Shown here piece by piece: positions 36,455 through 50,200 of a stretch of DNA of 64,000 nucleotides (its first letter is position 1; each line of letters starts with the position of its first letter). The notes beneath the pieces are model-generated. The model was given only the letters and a program-made list of their open reading frames with translations. It was not told where the DNA came from and ran no database searches. Origin of the DNA: Amphiura filiformis (lineage: Eukaryota > Echinodermata > Ophiuroidea > Amphilepidida > Amphiuridae); contig NC_092628.1 of assembly GCF_039555335.1 (NCBI RefSeq), forward strand, positions 67,505,292 through 67,569,291. The letters are read 5' to 3'. The position numbers and the translations under genes are program-made.

Positions 36455-36937
36455 GGTGGAGTATCTTGGACAACAGATTTTATTAAAATACAATAATCAG
36501 TGGGAAATGGTTATCAGTCTCATCCTTATTGAAAAAACATCCACCACTGTTGCAGGAACCGCACCTTTTGATGAACAATCAATATGGTATGTAGATTACG
36601 TGCCGTTGATGTAAAACTGTATTTTAGAGCCTGTTTTAGAACAAGTGTGTCCCATTAATTGTATTTATGAAGATATCGCTGTTTTATTAAGAAGATAAGA
36701 GTATGAAAAAGGTTATTTTAAAGTCATTTTAAACTTTAAATTAAAGTTTGAGGGACAACAAAAAAGACTCACCAAGTGCTCGTTGATAATGGGTCAAAGG
36801 TTATTCCCAGCAGCTGCAAAATTTTGCACCGAATTAGGTCTTTTTCTTACATTTTAATTCGAGAAATGTAACAAATCACACTTGTTTTACTGACATTTTA
36901 ATATCTATGCATTAAGACTAATATACGTTCTTTCATA
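36455..36937. promoter_or_regulatory. Shared divergent promoter region, DCTN5 / OGFOD3
   Basis: 483 bases separate the DCTN5 start codon (minus strand) from the OGFOD3 start codon (plus strand). Both transcripts must start inside or initiate from this space unless a 5' non-coding exon lies elsewhere. No TATA box or CpG-rich core is obvious and the stretch is AT-rich. Transcription start sites cannot be placed. Confidence 0.6.
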
Positions 36938-38254
36938 ATGCCATCTCACAAACGCAAAGGAGGATCTGGTGCGTCTGGAGACACCGGGAAAACAACGGCG
37001 GAGAATTCAACTAAAAGTGGCGAATCAGCCGACGCAGACCATAAACATGATAAGTCTGGCTCTCGAAAGCGTCGGCATCCAAAGTCAAAGGACAATGACA
37101 AGACTAAGTAAGGTCAAGATGATTTAATTCGGGTTAAGTTTCTGCCTTCTCAGCTCAGTTTTGTTGTAGAATTTTAAATTATTAAATTAAAGCCGAAGCA
37201 TTTAAAAGCACAAGCAAACTTCTGACTTTCTGTACAAATAATTCAACTTATCTTGGATCTTGGATTGGTAAACCTCCTAAATACTCCTGGGGAGTTTAAA
37301 CTTATGCAAATGAATCAACCACAGCTCATTATAACCCAATGACATCACCAGCTCAAATTACATCCCATTGAAATACATGTACAGTGTGTAACTGATGTAT
37401 AAAGTGGAACCAACATTACTCAAATTTCAAGGGCTTTTTGTAAAAAATTACAAGTTTTTCTGAGGTTTTCAAAGTTTTTCTACGGAAGTTTAAGGTTTAT
37501 TCAAAGCGGTAACCGGACATTTCATCCCCGCGCATATTCATCCCCTGGACGTTTCATCCCCTGGACATTTCATCCCCTGTACATTTCATCCCCTCACGTT
37601 AAAACGATATGGTAGGGTTCTTACAACTTGGCAGTGGATCAAGAATGCACATGAATATAATAATTGTTTAGAGTCTTGAACTTAAAAGGAAATAATATAA
37701 GGAATTAATCTGGGAAATTTTAAATGCTAGTAGTAGACGAGTGAGTGAAAAATCGATCAATGTTGAATGGCAGAAGCGTAGGACTAATAATAGGCCTACA
37801 TTGAATGAATGTATCTATTGAACAGTGTATACGTGCATAATGATTCTAATTCAGTAATAGGTGTATTCCGGGGGCGTATTACTCTTATTTGTTTTGTTAT
37901 TATTAACGGTATTAACATTTTGTTATTACCGGGGGTATCGCCAGTTTGTAGGCCCCTACCGTTATCATTATTATTATTACTACTATTATTAATTATATTA
38001 TTTAGGCATTAGTTTTTATAGCATGGAGGTAGAAGTAGTATTAGATTATTATTATAATTATTATTATTATCATTATTATTACTACTACTATTAATAATAT
38101 TATTAGGCATATTATTATTATAATTATTATTATTATTATTATTAGTGTTATTATTATTATTATTATATATTATTATTATTATATCAGTATTATTATTATC
38201 ATTATTATTACTACTACTATTAATAATATTATTAGGCATATTATTATTATTATT

Positions 38255-38290
<36 letters not shown>

Positions 38291-41200
38291 GTTATTAATA
38301 TTATTAGGCATATTATTATTATCATCATCATTATTATATTATTATTGTGTTGCTAAATTGACATCCGCACGTAAAATTGATATATCATATTGCTAGCAGT
38401 TTTCAGTATCTGCCAGGAAAACGAAGAGCTAGGTCCCCCTTTTTTTTAAATGATTATGGTTAGGTTTCCCGATAATATTTTATAGGGGCCTAGGCCCTAT
38501 TATTTTCCATCAAACAATGTACCTGATTTACTAAATTAGTGAAAATATTCCTGGAAAGCGCCGGGTGATGATGGTTTGATCAATGGCACTGTGACGCATC
38601 GAGGAAATATCCGGGAAATATCACTGAGCACGCATAAAAGCGACCATGACGGACCGATGTACGACAAGTCCTCGCGGCGCGACTGGTGGGGGAAAAGGCA
38701 CACAACAAAGATATAGGCCTAAGCCATGAATAAACTTGTTTTGTTACTACCTTTTCACTTGTATTATTTGTCATTATTATTATTGTGTTATTATTACTAT
38801 TATATTATAAGAAGATTTAGAAGCTTATAAAATGTGCAATCCATGTAACATTTATCTCATTTACTTATGTATGTGAAGATGTGAAAATAATACTGTCAAA
38901 TAACGTTCAGTGCAGACCTGTGCGTTTAAGACCAGTAACACGGTATTGATTGTATGTGGGCGATGGTTCTGAAATTAGTCTTGGCTCCCTTGAGGATTAG
39001 CGGTTAGCCTACATGTGATGGATTATGGGTTGCTGTATAGCGTTCATTGATTGGCATTTAACAGATCTCGCTTTAATCACAAAATCAAATCTTTCACGAC
39101 AGGGTTTCATTGGCTATCTTTAATTTATGGGCAGAGTTGGGCCAATCATATACCTTGCTTGCAATAATAGGCCTACACACCTTATGGCATAGCACTAGCT
39201 ATAATTCATGTAAACAACGCAACTGAATCCGCTACCAAATTACCAATGTGACATAAGTAGACCACCCTAACCACGTGGTCGCTCTTATCGCATTAAAGTT
39301 TGTTATTAAAAAACGCTTTTAAAGCGACTGCGTTGATAGACTAAGAAACTTGAAATTAAAGCCTTTGTAGGTCAACAGAGCAAAGTTCGGAAATTCAGAT
39401 CTAGTTCTACCAAGGATTCTGTCCAAATATACTATGGTTTTACTAAATATTCGTTTTACTCACATAATTTCTAGAAAACTACAACATTAACCCCCTAACT
39501 AGTTTGAAACTAGTTTGTTTGGTTCAGTAAAAGTTAGGTCGACTTTTCGAGAAAATGTCATGAATATGCCTATTTATTTCCTTCTATAAAGTTCTAAGTT
39601 CTAGATTCTTAACAATTACTATATATTCATATATATTCTTGATTCACTATCACTCAAAAACTACGCTAAAGTAGCATTTTAAGGGCTGTGCAATAATTAT
39701 GAGCCCTGGGGAGGGTAAAATTGGGGGGGCAAGAAATTTTGGCGAGCCAAAAGGGGGGCAAGCAATTTTGGCAAGGCGAGAGGGGGGCAAGCGATTTTTG
39801 GCACACATTCATGGGGCGTCTTTTTAATAAAACGCTCTAAAAAGGCTTAGGAAAACAGCACGGAAACGCTTAAATATGCAAATTTTCCTGCTGCTCGCCG
39901 CAACATACATCTAGACCATTTAAGGTTTGCAAATTGGGATCCCAAAAATTGGCATGTTCAAAGGGGGGGCAAAGATTTTTGGCGGGCCGAGAGAGACAGC
40001 GATTTTTGGCGGGCGAGAGGGGGGCAAGCGTTTTTGGCGAGCCGTTTGAAATTTTACCCGGGGAAAATAATTATTGCACAGCCCCTAATGTGAGGGGATG
40101 AAGTGTCCACAATGCGCGGGGATGAAATGTCCAGGGGATGAAGTGTCCAGGGGTTGAATATGCGAGGGGATGAAACGTCCAGTATTCATTCAAGCTACTT
40201 GTGTAGGAAGTAAAAGTGGAGACTGTCAAATGTTGATGGACAAAAGTAATATGCATGAGCATTTTTCATAGTCCAGAACAAATTTTCTTGAAAATCCATG
40301 CACCTGATTGGTCAGTTCAGTGCATGGGGTTGTAATGTGAGCAGCTCTGTGTGTGTACTGTTGGTTGGTGGTTTCCCAACTGTAGGTATCCCAGACAAAC
40401 CTTAGTTAACACATTTGCTAGTCAGCGAAATTCGCTGAAACCGGGGCTCAAACACAATGCATATTTACATAGAAATTTGAATTTTTTTCGAGAATAGGTC
40501 GGTGAAGGAAACCTACATAAATTATATGTTTTCTATACTTCACTTTACCCAAATATATGATTTTTATGGTGATAATCAAGTCGCACATGGAATTTTAGAG
40601 GGATTTTGATAGCAGTTTCATTAAAAAAAGCTGCTATCGCCATGAGACTAAGATCTAGAAACACCCCCGAAATGCCGTTTTGGGGAATTTTGCCAGCTGA
40701 ATCTTTTTGATGAAAGTCAATCTTTGACAAGATGTAACTTTGCTGCGGAAAGTGCTATGAAAAAAAGGTTTTCAGTGTTGGCTTTGTTTACTCAAGGGCT
40801 TTAATTTGATATATAAAATGATGCAGTTTGATGGCAAATTTGAATTCACCTAGCATACCTACCAACTGTGCAATTGATCATCATGGTGGTGGTACCTGGT
40901 GTATTCTCTTAATTATTTGTACAGTGCCAATAGTGAAAGTTTGGTTGTGCGAAGATGATCATCATGATTTAGGTATGAGAGGGAAACCTCTAGTGAGCAT
41001 GTCTAGTACAACAAGTCATTGTCTCGGTCCCAGCCGGTTTGTGTTCCTCCGTCACTAAACAAACCGTCTGGCGACAGCCCCGAAATGACGATCACTGATT
41101 GGTTAATGAATTTCCAAATAAAACTGCTTTCAATTGGCTATAGGACGTGACCTGTGAGTAAGTGACACTAAACATCATAGGATAGGCCCTCCACTATTTG

Positions 41201-44200
41201 TAGATACCGCAAACGCAAAATATATGCTAGCTTTAGCAGCCACTGAGGCGCCGATCGTCTGATATCGCCTTTCATGTACACGCGACGTGTGGATTTATGT
41301 AACCGCAAAGCTGTCCATCAACCGATGCATGCGCTGAAGCACAGCGTTGATTGACAGCAAAATTTAACGCCAGTATTTATGGCGTTGATGTTCAGCCAAT
41401 CAGAAAAGACGTACTATGAGGTTGTCGCCAGACGGTTTGTTTAGTGATGAAGGAGCACAAATCGGCTGGGACCGAGACTAAACAAGTCATAGACCGAATA
41501 ATCAGTCGCAAATACATTAAACAAGTCATACCTAGAATATTTTCTCAATTTGAATTTTATCCTTTCAAGGTATGACTGCTTTAAACCGTAAAATTTGCGT
41601 AAATTCCCGATGTCATGATGTGTGCGCCACGTTTTTTGGGCTCCGCGATTGCTGATTAAATCTAGACGAGAGCAACAGGGTCTGGTAACCTGCGAACCTG
41701 TGCAGTACCGGGCTGCTATTCAATTGCGTGGTGCATGGGTGACATGTATTTTCAATGTAATAAAATGCCTATACGGTGATCCACCCAAGATTTTAAAAAG
41801 CACTATATAGATCCCTGTACTAACTAGGAAACCTCAGTTAACACATTTGCTAGTCAGCCAAAATTTAAAAGAACAGCTAGCTCAAGGAAACCTACATAAA
41901 TATGTTGTCTATACTTCACTTGACCCAAATATATGATTTTTTTTGGTGATGAGACAATCGCACATGGAATTTTAGAGGGATTTTGATAGCAGTTCCCCAT
42001 AGAAAAGCTGCTATCATCATGATACTAAGATCTAGAAACACCACCAAAATGCTGTTTTGTTAGCTGAATCTTTTTGATAAAAGTCAATCTTTGACAAGAT
42101 GTAACTTGACGTAATTTTCTGAAAGGGGTCCTAAACTAAAAAATAGTACAAGTCATGTGAATACGTAGAATTTTTTCTCAATTTGAATTTTATTATACAC
42201 ACCCAAAAAAAAAATTCATCACATACTACCCTGAAAAAGTTGCACAGATACAAGATAGATGACATGTTGGTAAAGTGTTAGCATGCATTGCATGGCCAAT
42301 AGTCTCATATTTATTGAGCAAACTTTGCAGCAGCAGAAGATAGTCAGATACAAAAAAATATTTACAGAATGTATGTCAAGTTATGTAAAGTAAAAGAAAT
42401 GTTTGTAAGGGGGGGGGCGGGGAGTTATTTAAAAGAAATACCTTCGGCTTTAATTTTACTACAAAAAATAATGCTAAAGAAATTTAAATTAAACTTCAAC
42501 ACTAGTTTATTGTACGGTAGAGGAATTTGGTTGGACAGGCAGAGTCAGGGGCGGAAACCTGGCCGAGTGTGTAATGCATGCGCATTGCGCAAACAGGCGC
42601 AACACAACAAGGTGCTTAAGTTGTCAAAGCAAACGTGATGAAAGGGCGCTTACTAAATACACAAGACACATTTTGCTTACACCTTTAATACACATCTATT
42701 TTATTATGAATTTAAAATGCACTGGTTGACCTCAAAGTCAAATCCTGGGTTTTTGATACCGGTACTTGCTGTAATTGTATGTGTACTAAAAGGATGGCTT
42801 CAATGGGTGGGTCAATAAATTAATAAAATCAATAAAAGGATATAGCTGCATAATAAAATATAAATAAAACATATTAACAGCATAATGTTATTACTGATGT
42901 AGAGGGTCAAGCTAGCTTTGCTCCAAAGCCAACCTATTTTCCATCCAATTGAAAGAAAAAATGAAAAAACCATGCCATATGCCCTCTGACACTATAGTAA
43001 AGACCGGCTGTCGCTGGCGTCGGTCACTGGACTTTCATGCGGTTGGTGTGTAGGGTAGACCAATATCTCAGGTAGACAGTGATCTATAAGTGGTCCTACT
43101 TTACTTGTTGGTGACTTGTTTATAGTGAAGCTTACCTTCGCAAGCTCTGTACAAATACATGTACTGCTGGGTGATGCATGGGAGTGGTATTAATTTTTTA
43201 CAGAATGGATTGGCCTATATACATTTTCTTTACTAATACTAGTCACTTGCTTGGGTTTATTTTACTTGGGGATCTCTGGATCTTCTAAGGTACTGCGAGG
43301 GCTCTGATCAAGAGCTAGGTCAAGCCTCAGATCAACTGTAAACAAGCAACCAGTATATTACAGGGAATTACGTTGTTCCAGCCAAAATAATAATCAATAT
43401 AATAAAATCACTGGGGCATAAAAACATACACAATAGATGGGAACCAAAACACAATGCAGTAGCAAATAGAAAATGCAACTCTGTCCGAAAGCATCATTTT
43501 TGGAAAATGTGATATTTTTTACCAAAGAAAATGATTTTGGAATTGGAACTACTTTGGGAGGGTAGAAAAACGATTCCTGTATTCACAGGTTTTAAATTTT
43601 CCAAATCAATAAAATGTATATGTCAAATTATGCAAAGAAATGTTTTGTAATTTTAGGGGCAGAGCCCTACTTCTTTTCTTTTATTTAACCCTTTAGCTCA
43701 GAGATTTTACAGGCTTCTGCTTCTAGTTGTGTCTCCTCCATTGTTTTTTATCATATTTTGTTATTTGTATGTTTTAATTTTGATGGAAATAAATTTGATT
43801 GATTGATTGATTGATGCATTGCATTAGACAGCTCTCTGGCTAACACCTTGCATTAGAGAGTATTTTTAACAAGTTTGATGGGGAAATGTTTTGTGCAGTT
43901 CCTAAATTTTATGGAGCACATTTCCTTCAATATTTTGACCAGTTGACATCATATGTTGAATTCTATAATTGTTGGGCAATTGATTCTTTTGCCCATAGGG
44001 CCATAGTACATCCAATGTTGATATTGTTGTTGTGGTTGTTATTTCTTGTTGTTGTTTCCTAAGGTTGTGAAATACATGTTTCTTGAATTGTCATATTTGG
44101 TTTGTTTATTTGTTTGCTGGTTGTTTTTTGTTTTTGTTTTTTTGTTAAATGTTTTTTTTGGTATACCACTACCTGTAGATCAGAAGCCATTCCAGAATCA

Positions 44201-47200
44201 ACACAAGGCTCATCGGGTTCCAGACATCTATCAGCCAGACACATTGCCTTCCGTTTCTTAAGCATACTTACCATAGTACTACTCATACAATGGTACTATA
44301 CACCAGCATCAGTGAAACCATTAGCAGAAGTAGATGAGGATGTAGTCAAACGTACAATGCCAGTAGAATGCTCAAAAGATTTTGCCGAAGACATCAAGAA
44401 ATTTAAAGGTAGACCTAATTATTGTTATCTTGATTGCTATTCTACCACAGATTCCTAAATGGCTCAAAATATGCTAAGGTGTCATATTATAGCCATATAT
44501 TTTGACATCTTTTTTTAAAAATAATAATTATAGAAATGGAATATTTGCTAGTTTAGTGGCAAGTTTAGGTAGTAAAGACATAGCATACACAATTTAAGTA
44601 AAATCCTTTCACTCTAAATAATAAAAATAATAAAAAATAGCTGTAAAAATGCCTATTTTTACACTTTTATTTGTAACATGCCAAGAGACGCCTTTTTTCA
44701 ACAGCTTTTAATTTTTTATAGCTCCTTATAGAACTTCATGTGACCTGTTTCCAAAAATGGTGCAGTAAACCAATCAAAAAAACAGAAAGAGGCATTATGA
44801 ATTATAAGTTAACAGATCAAAAAAGGATTTAAAAGTTTGCCTTTATGATGTTACTATTGTCTGTCAAACTTTTGATTGATTTTGAAGTCCCTCAGTTTTT
44901 ATAAACAAAGACTTGAAGCATAAACTAAAGGGTAAATCTATTGTAAATAACTTCATTTCTCCATATTATAATCAATTTGTAAGTGGCTGCCATCTTTTTT
45001 GAACATATAACAATTTTAAAATTTTTTCTTGAAATGTCTGTCAAATAGTAACATACGCAAGACGGTGCTGTAATTCCTGCTAAACTAGGGTGATACAGCT
45101 AATTATGCTACATGACATAGCATTTAGCTCCACCTAGCTTTGTGGCACTATCACTTTGTGAGGAGAAGCTTTTTGATGACACAATCCATTGTTAAGTGTT
45201 GTCTGTCAAACATTTGTCACATAAGTAACATACATAAGATTTGTATGTGTCTGTCAAAAGTAACATACGCAATACGTTTAAAAAATTAAAAATCACTTGA
45301 TGTTCACATTATGATGATAGTTTAGAGTTTATAAAAGTGTTTTAAAACATGTGATTTATAAACTGCATGTGATCTTTATTCAATTTCCCATCTTGAACTA
45401 CTGTTTTTGCCAAATTATTATTCTGTATGTTACATTTGACAGACGTCTTGCGTATGTTATGGCTTGACAGACACACATATTTTATTTATAACAATTTATC
45501 CTCCTTATTGTAATATTTGGACACATTTTTTTCCACAATCAGTTGCTGTAGGTCCTACACCTAAATAACCACAAAATACCTTATGTAATACTTAAATATA
45601 AATTTTTATTTGATTGCAGAAAATCATCAAAATTGTGTCTGTCAAATATAACGTACGCAAGGGCTAGAAAATTAAATTTGTGAAGTAAATGGTCTATAAC
45701 TTATCTTTCTTTTAGTGTATTATGAACGATATATGTGCATACTATAATTTAAACCTGGTTGGAGACCAAAAGAAAAGAGCTGGAAAAATAATTGTGTGTT
45801 ACACTTTTATGACACCTTAGCTTATTTTGAGCCAAATTCTCCTCAAACTAAACCTATTTACCAATTTTAATTATTGATAGTCCAATAATTCTTGTTATGG
45901 TCAAAATCATGAGAGCAAAGTCTTGACGTGAGTCAGGTCAGTTAAAAAAGATATTCATACATACAAAACTGAACTCCTGAACAAGACAAAGCATTTGACA
46001 AGTGACTTGTAGATGATACAGTATGTTTTGGTTAACTGAACATGATCCTGGTGCAGGGTCTAAAGTTTGTAGGTTGATATGTCATTACTACTTTGCCATG
46101 TTATTTGAAAAAAATAATAAATTGGTAAGTTAAGGTTAGCAACTATTTTAAACTGTTGCAATTTGGTAGTTCACAGCATCTTGCAAATGGTAAGCTTTGG
46201 CACAAATTGCATTAATCATTTTGTAGAGAGGAGAGTGTGTAGAAGAATTCAAATATTTATATACTTTTGTAGGTCCTGTGGTTCTTGAGTTAGGCTGTAA
46301 AGAGGGATGAAACAACAACACTTTTGTAAAACGTACATAACTCATTAACAACAATAAGTTAAGCAAGTTTGCAAAGTATATGATTTGTAGAATGAACTTT
46401 TGCAAACATTGAAGTGTTAATTTTCAATAATATATTGACTTAGATAATGAAAATCAATTTTTGGGCTGCTTCGACCAACAATACCTTGTCTACCCTTAAA
46501 CTTTGGCCTTAAGTTTCATGGCTTCCTTTCTTCTTTATAACATTTCACACACATACACATCCAGATAAAAGTACACACTGTATTTATATATCTTGTGATA
46601 ACCAGTAAGTATCAAATATAATTTTATTTCACAGAATGTGCTCCGAAACGCTGTAGTAGAGTTGTCATGGATCAACATATCAGTGCTGAAGAGGCTAAGA
46701 AATTATTACAGTAAGTACATATATAGAATGATGATTTGTTTGATATCTGTTTAGAATATTGTGATTTGTTTTATATTGTATTTCTATCCTTTCTAATATT
46801 TTTTATTGGAATTTAATTTGTCATAATGTAGTTAGCATTTAATCACTATTCCATTTCTTGTAATTTTTTCCCTTTACAGAATTGCCAAAAGAGGATTAAA
46901 ATATGGGGGCTCAAATGGTGGGGTAAGTCTTTGAAAAATGTAAAAAGTTGGTATTAAACCAATGGTATTATATGTACATGTATTGCCATCTTTTTTAAAT
47001 TTTTATCTTAATTATCTACCATTCCCCATTGTTTGCTGTCAAAATTGATCACTGCCAGGTCAACTGGTTCATGCTGTCTATGCTCAGAAACTGCAATCAA
47101 ATTGATCACAACACAAAGTCAGTGGGTCTGCATACAGGTGTGCAAACCAAGTGTGAACCAGTAACTAAGGTATGACATATTCACTACGGTGGTGAATTGT

Positions 47201-50200
47201 GACAGTATAATATAGAGTACAGGTAGATGTTCAATTTATAATTTTGTATTGTAGAACAATATTGGTTTTTCACATTGCAGATTTATAACAGGATCTCAAA
47301 TGACTGATCATGTTTTTTCCTGTATTCTGTACATGTATCATGGCCTCCCCCCCCCCCACCTGGGCCCCCACCCAGCCACTGCTGTTGAAAGGGTAGGATG
47401 TTAATTTGAAAGAGTTTGTACATAGAAGTTAAACCATGTTTTATTTTTCTGTTTTGCAGGCATCTATTCTTGATCTACACTCTGGTGCATTATCAAAAGG
47501 CAATAAATTTATAGACATTTACAAGTAAGTTTTACAAAAGGATAATAACTTAGTTTGAATATGATGAACAGAGATGAAGGACAGTACCAACATTTCCATC
47601 TTGTTTCCATGTATCTAATTTTGATAATACTCTTGATTCATTATCAAAAGGCAATCAGCAAAATATCCCTCTATTTAAGCCATTTCATGTAGAAATTGGT
47701 CCTGTAAGTAATTAAAAGCCTTTGTTTGAGTTTTTTTCCCATTCTTTTGGCCAATTGCAACTTACCTGACCATGGAGGCTGGTATACTTGAAGATCAAAA
47801 AATTAAATGTGGAAGAGTTTGTCCCAATAGTGTTGGATATCAATAATGGGTGTATAATTCTGTAAATTGAAATATGGGTAAACTGAATTTATTTTCACTT
47901 TTTCTCACAGATATTTAGAAGAAGAAGGCAAGATTAATAGTGTATTCAGAAAAGAGGATTTTGATCTATACAGGTAAGATTAGGCATGTGATATTCAGTG
48001 AAACTCATCATACACTCAAACATTCACAGACATCCCACACATAACATGCCCCCATGTGTAATCATCTCATAATGTGGACACAGTTTAAGACTCTGCAAAT
48101 GTGGACGTCTGATTCCATCTACATACCAAGGATGTTTCCACCATTTTTTATGTGTATAAACATAAAATTTCACTTTGCATCTGTGGATGGTGTATCTAAT
48201 GTACGATGGAGGATTTATCTCGCAAATGCATTTTACATGCCATTGTAGACATTTGCAGACCTCCTTGAAGCAAGAGCAGCCCTTGTTGGAGAGAGTGCCC
48301 AGTTTAAATGTGAAAAGTTGTGTGTGTCCTCATTTGCCGGCAAACATGTATGCACCTCAACACCCAACACACACAAGAGATACATGAATAATAAAAACCA
48401 TCATTACCACTTGGTGTTCTTACCCATGTACCAATACTTTCATAAGTACATGAAAATAAACCATTCAATTATTGAAGCCATGAAGTGGATGATGATGATA
48501 TACATCAACAATATTTGACTGATGGAATCCATATGTGTTTTGTTTGCAGGACAGTATCTCATAAAATCCAGTTAGCCATATCAGGGGAGTATGGAATCCC
48601 TCCAAACAAGCTCTATCTCACACATCCAACATTCTTTTCACGCATGACAAATAAACCAGCTAAAACTATCCATGATGAATATTGGCATGTACACATAGAC
48701 AAGGTAAGAAATTGAGACAGAAAGGGAGAACGATAGCTTTTAAGCTATTAATTTCATTATATACATTTTGTATCAGTGAGGCAGTTGTTTTCATTTCTAA
48801 TTAGTTGGCTATATTATGTGGCATGGCTAGCAATTTCAGAATCAACCTAAAATATAAATGATACTTACCAGGACCAGGCATACTGATACATAATAAATTG
48901 AGACACTCAGCAGGGATTGAACACTGCTAAGTCTTTATTTAACTTGTCAGAAACCAGTTTTAGTTATTCCTTCATATAATTATACACAAAATTAGGGTAT
49001 TGATTAAGCTTAGGGTTATGATTAGCTTACATGAAATACTTACACAAAGGATTCACCAGTTTTAGAGGGTAAAGACCATTTTCAAAAACTTCATATTATT
49101 GCTATTTTGTAGCAAAATTCACTGAAAAGGGGTAAATTTAAAAGCTTTTCCACTCAATCTCCAATGTAGCTGTGGCCCAAAAAGAAGCTGTGGACAATGT
49201 CACATAAAGTCGCCAACAGCACAACCAAATTGGTAACCTTTTCTGTAATGTGTTCATGTGTATACTTTGATCAGCTCATAATCGACGGGCCTTATAACAT
49301 CGCGTATTGATATCAAAATATTTTATTTTGAGAATTTTCTTTTGACATCTCGCCAGCAGCATCACAAATTATTAATTCAAGTCCTATACTTTGTCTACTT
49401 TCTTTAACACACAAAATAAAGACCAGCCAGGTCTGCAAATAGCGCTCTTATCGTGGGTCTACTTTTCGGCGTAGTGGTAAAAGCCTAACATTTCCCGCCT
49501 ATTACGAGCTGATCAAATTATAGTGATGTTTGTATAAGTATTTGAAGTTATTTAGCTTTGTTTATTTCCCATGTACTAGAAATAGTATACTTCTTGGATG
49601 TCTGTTTGGTCCTGATGTCAGTGTGATTTTCGTGAAGATCAGGTTTAGTTCAAATGGCTTATGACTCACACATTTTCATTTTAGTTATTTTTACTGTAAT
49701 AAATCTATATATTTGTTTGTTTTTCAGGAAACATACAAAACCTTTGATTACACATCTCTCCTTTACCTCTCGGACTATGGCTCCGACTTCACAGGAGGGC
49801 GCTTTGTATTTGTAGACAAAGATGCTAATAGAACTGTGGATCCTAAGTTAGGTAAGCAAAATAAAGCAAAGTTAATTGATAGGATCTCTTGTAAAGCACC
49901 TTTTTGTAAAAAAAAGATGCATAATACTTTCACAATTCTTGAGTTCAATCTGGTCCAATCTGGGTAAACAAGTAAGTTGATAAAAACATAAGAGCGCTGG
50001 TGTCCATTTCACTAACATTATGACAGTTCGTAAACCTCAAAATCTATCAACTTGTGATGGTAGCCTTTGTAAGTAATATGGATTTACTTCAGGAGCCCTT
50101 CATAAAGTTATGACTATGGAAAGGATATTCGTAACTTGCGAACAGTTACTTGAGTTATGAATGGTTATTGAGTTATAAATCCAGTAGCATAATGCAGTGT

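Noticed and set aside
38009-38396. Open frames coding poly-Asn and poly-Leu
   Set aside because: They are the ATT microsatellite read in different frames, with no start context, splice sites or flanking domain.
42369-42638. 89-codon frame over a GC-richer patch in OGFOD3 intron 1
   Set aside because: No phase-compatible splice pair with the OGFOD3 exons and no recognised family; the exon 1 to exon 2 join is complete without it.
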